36,513 bases of DNA, taken from assembly GCA_012842575.1 (NCBI GenBank), contig DUSP01000127.1, positions 1 through 36,513 of the forward strand. The letters are read 5' to 3'. Shown one piece after another: positions 35,850 to 36,513 of this stretch. Positions within the stretch are counted from its first letter, which is position 1; each line of letters opens with the position of its first letter. Both the position numbers and the translations under genes were made by a program. The notes under the pieces are model-generated. The model was not told the origin of the DNA. It did no database searches and saw nothing but the letters and a program-made list of their open reading frames with translations. The stretch comes from Clostridia bacterium (GTDB lineage: Bacteria > Bacillota > Sulfobacillia > DUSP01).

Positions 35850-35928
35850 AGCATTGAGTGACACAGCATACCATCCCAGGCTAAGACTAAGAGCTATCGC
35901 CTGTACCAATTTATCCGCGAAGGCATTG
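35823..35928. repeat. 34/35-bp direct repeat pair (35823-35856, 35894-35928), period 71, copying the argC 3' end
   Basis: CTATCGCCCGTGCCAATTTATCCGTGAA-GCATTG vs CTATCGCCTGTACCAATTTATCCGCGAAGGCATTG; 3 substitutions and 1 indel. Confidence 0.95.
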
Positions 35929-35956
35929 TTTCGGTAGGTGAAAAGGAGGTCGCGCG

Positions 35957-36513
35957 TTGTCGTATAGAGGATCGGATAAAGAAGGGAAGGTCTTGCATCA
36001 CCCCAAAGAAGCGGGTCTTGGCGATGCGAAAGAAACGGGACTCAGCGGCACCAGTATAGGGGCTCATACGGGTATGGGGGCTTATGAGAGAAGCGGTGTG
36101 ACCGTGGCGGGCGGGTTTCTCGCAGCGGGCGTCCATTGTGGTATCAAGAAGGAAAAGCCCGACCTGGCCATGCTGTATTCAGAGACCGATTGTATAGCGG
36201 CGGGAGTGTTCACGAAGAACAAGGTGAAGGCGGCTCCCGTCCTCGTCACCAAAGAGAGAGTGGAGGCCGGGAACACTTTACGGGCGGTGGTAATAAACAG
36301 CGGGAACGCCAACGCATGCACGGGCAAAAGGGGCATGGGGGACGCCCTGGAGATGGCCCGGCAGACCGCCTCGTGTCTGGGGATCGATGCGTTACAAGTG
36401 GCGGTGGCCTCCACCGGCGTAATCGGGGTACCCTTACCCATGGACCGCGTGAAGGAAGGGATCGTGGCCGCCTCTAAGTCGCTCTCACCGTCTGGTGGAA
36501 GCGAAGCGGCCAA
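35957..36513 (+). CDS. argJ: Bifunctional ornithine acetyltransferase/N-acetylglutamate synthase, 3' end cut by the window edge
   Basis: TTG start after AAAAGGAGGT: MSYRGSDKEG...SGVTVAGGFLAAGVHCGIKKEKPDLAMLYSETDCIAAGVFTKNKVKAAPV...VVINSGNANACTGKRGMGDA. Absent from the ORF track (no stop inside the window). Confidence 0.93.
   Translation, partial: MSYRGSDKEGKVLHHPKEAGLGDAKETGLSGTSIGAHTGMGAYERSGVTVAGGFLAAGVHCGIKKEKPDLAMLYSETDCIAAGVFTKNKVKAAPVLVTKERVEAGNTLRAVVINSGNANACTGKRGMGDALEMARQTASCLGIDALQVAVASTGVIGVPLPMDRVKEGIVAASKSLSPSGGSEAA

Noticed and set aside
36082-36513. Minus-strand 143-aa ORF
   Set aside because: Antisense to the partial argJ, which has clear conserved motifs on the plus strand.
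1-36513. Insertion sequences, transposases, prophage or classical defence genes
   Set aside because: No transposase, integrase, phage structural or restriction/toxin-antitoxin motifs recognised. The only weak candidate is the NTase-like fragment at 19259-19672, too degenerate to call.

Overview
The window looks like a high-GC, probably thermophilic, Firmicutes-type chromosome. The minus-strand block at about 1-16.7 kb follows the Bacillus/Clostridia rho-rpmE-yqhQ-prfA-prmC-ywlC-ywlE-ywlF-ywlG neighbourhood: comEB (partial), an RpiB+YwlG fusion, a Sua5/TsaC+low-MW phosphatase fusion, prmC, prfA, a DUF1385 gene, rpmE, rho, a transaldolase, a zinc-ribbon protein, a large SLH-anchored pyrolysin-like subtilase and a CtpA protease. 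The 17-36.5 kb part holds a hypothetical membrane protein facing an RsfA/Myb-like regulator, an L,D-transpeptidase, an orphan solute-binding protein, a Fur/PerR regulator, a class II aldolase + MttB + HyuA-like + DUF1638 + MttB cluster with no corrinoid protein, niaX/niaR with a promoter-operator, an SDR, ahcY with a candidate structured leader, argC with an ARG-box promoter, and a partial argJ that the ORF track misses. The most unusual signal is that gene boundaries and protein linkers repeatedly carry imperfect tandem or direct duplications. Many of these copy the last coding bases and stop codon of the adjacent gene into the spacer, often with a period near 57-71 bp or in 11-24 bp tandem units. 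One duplicated pair flanks a tRNA-Pro-like fragment. All family names come from motif recognition by eye; no search was run.
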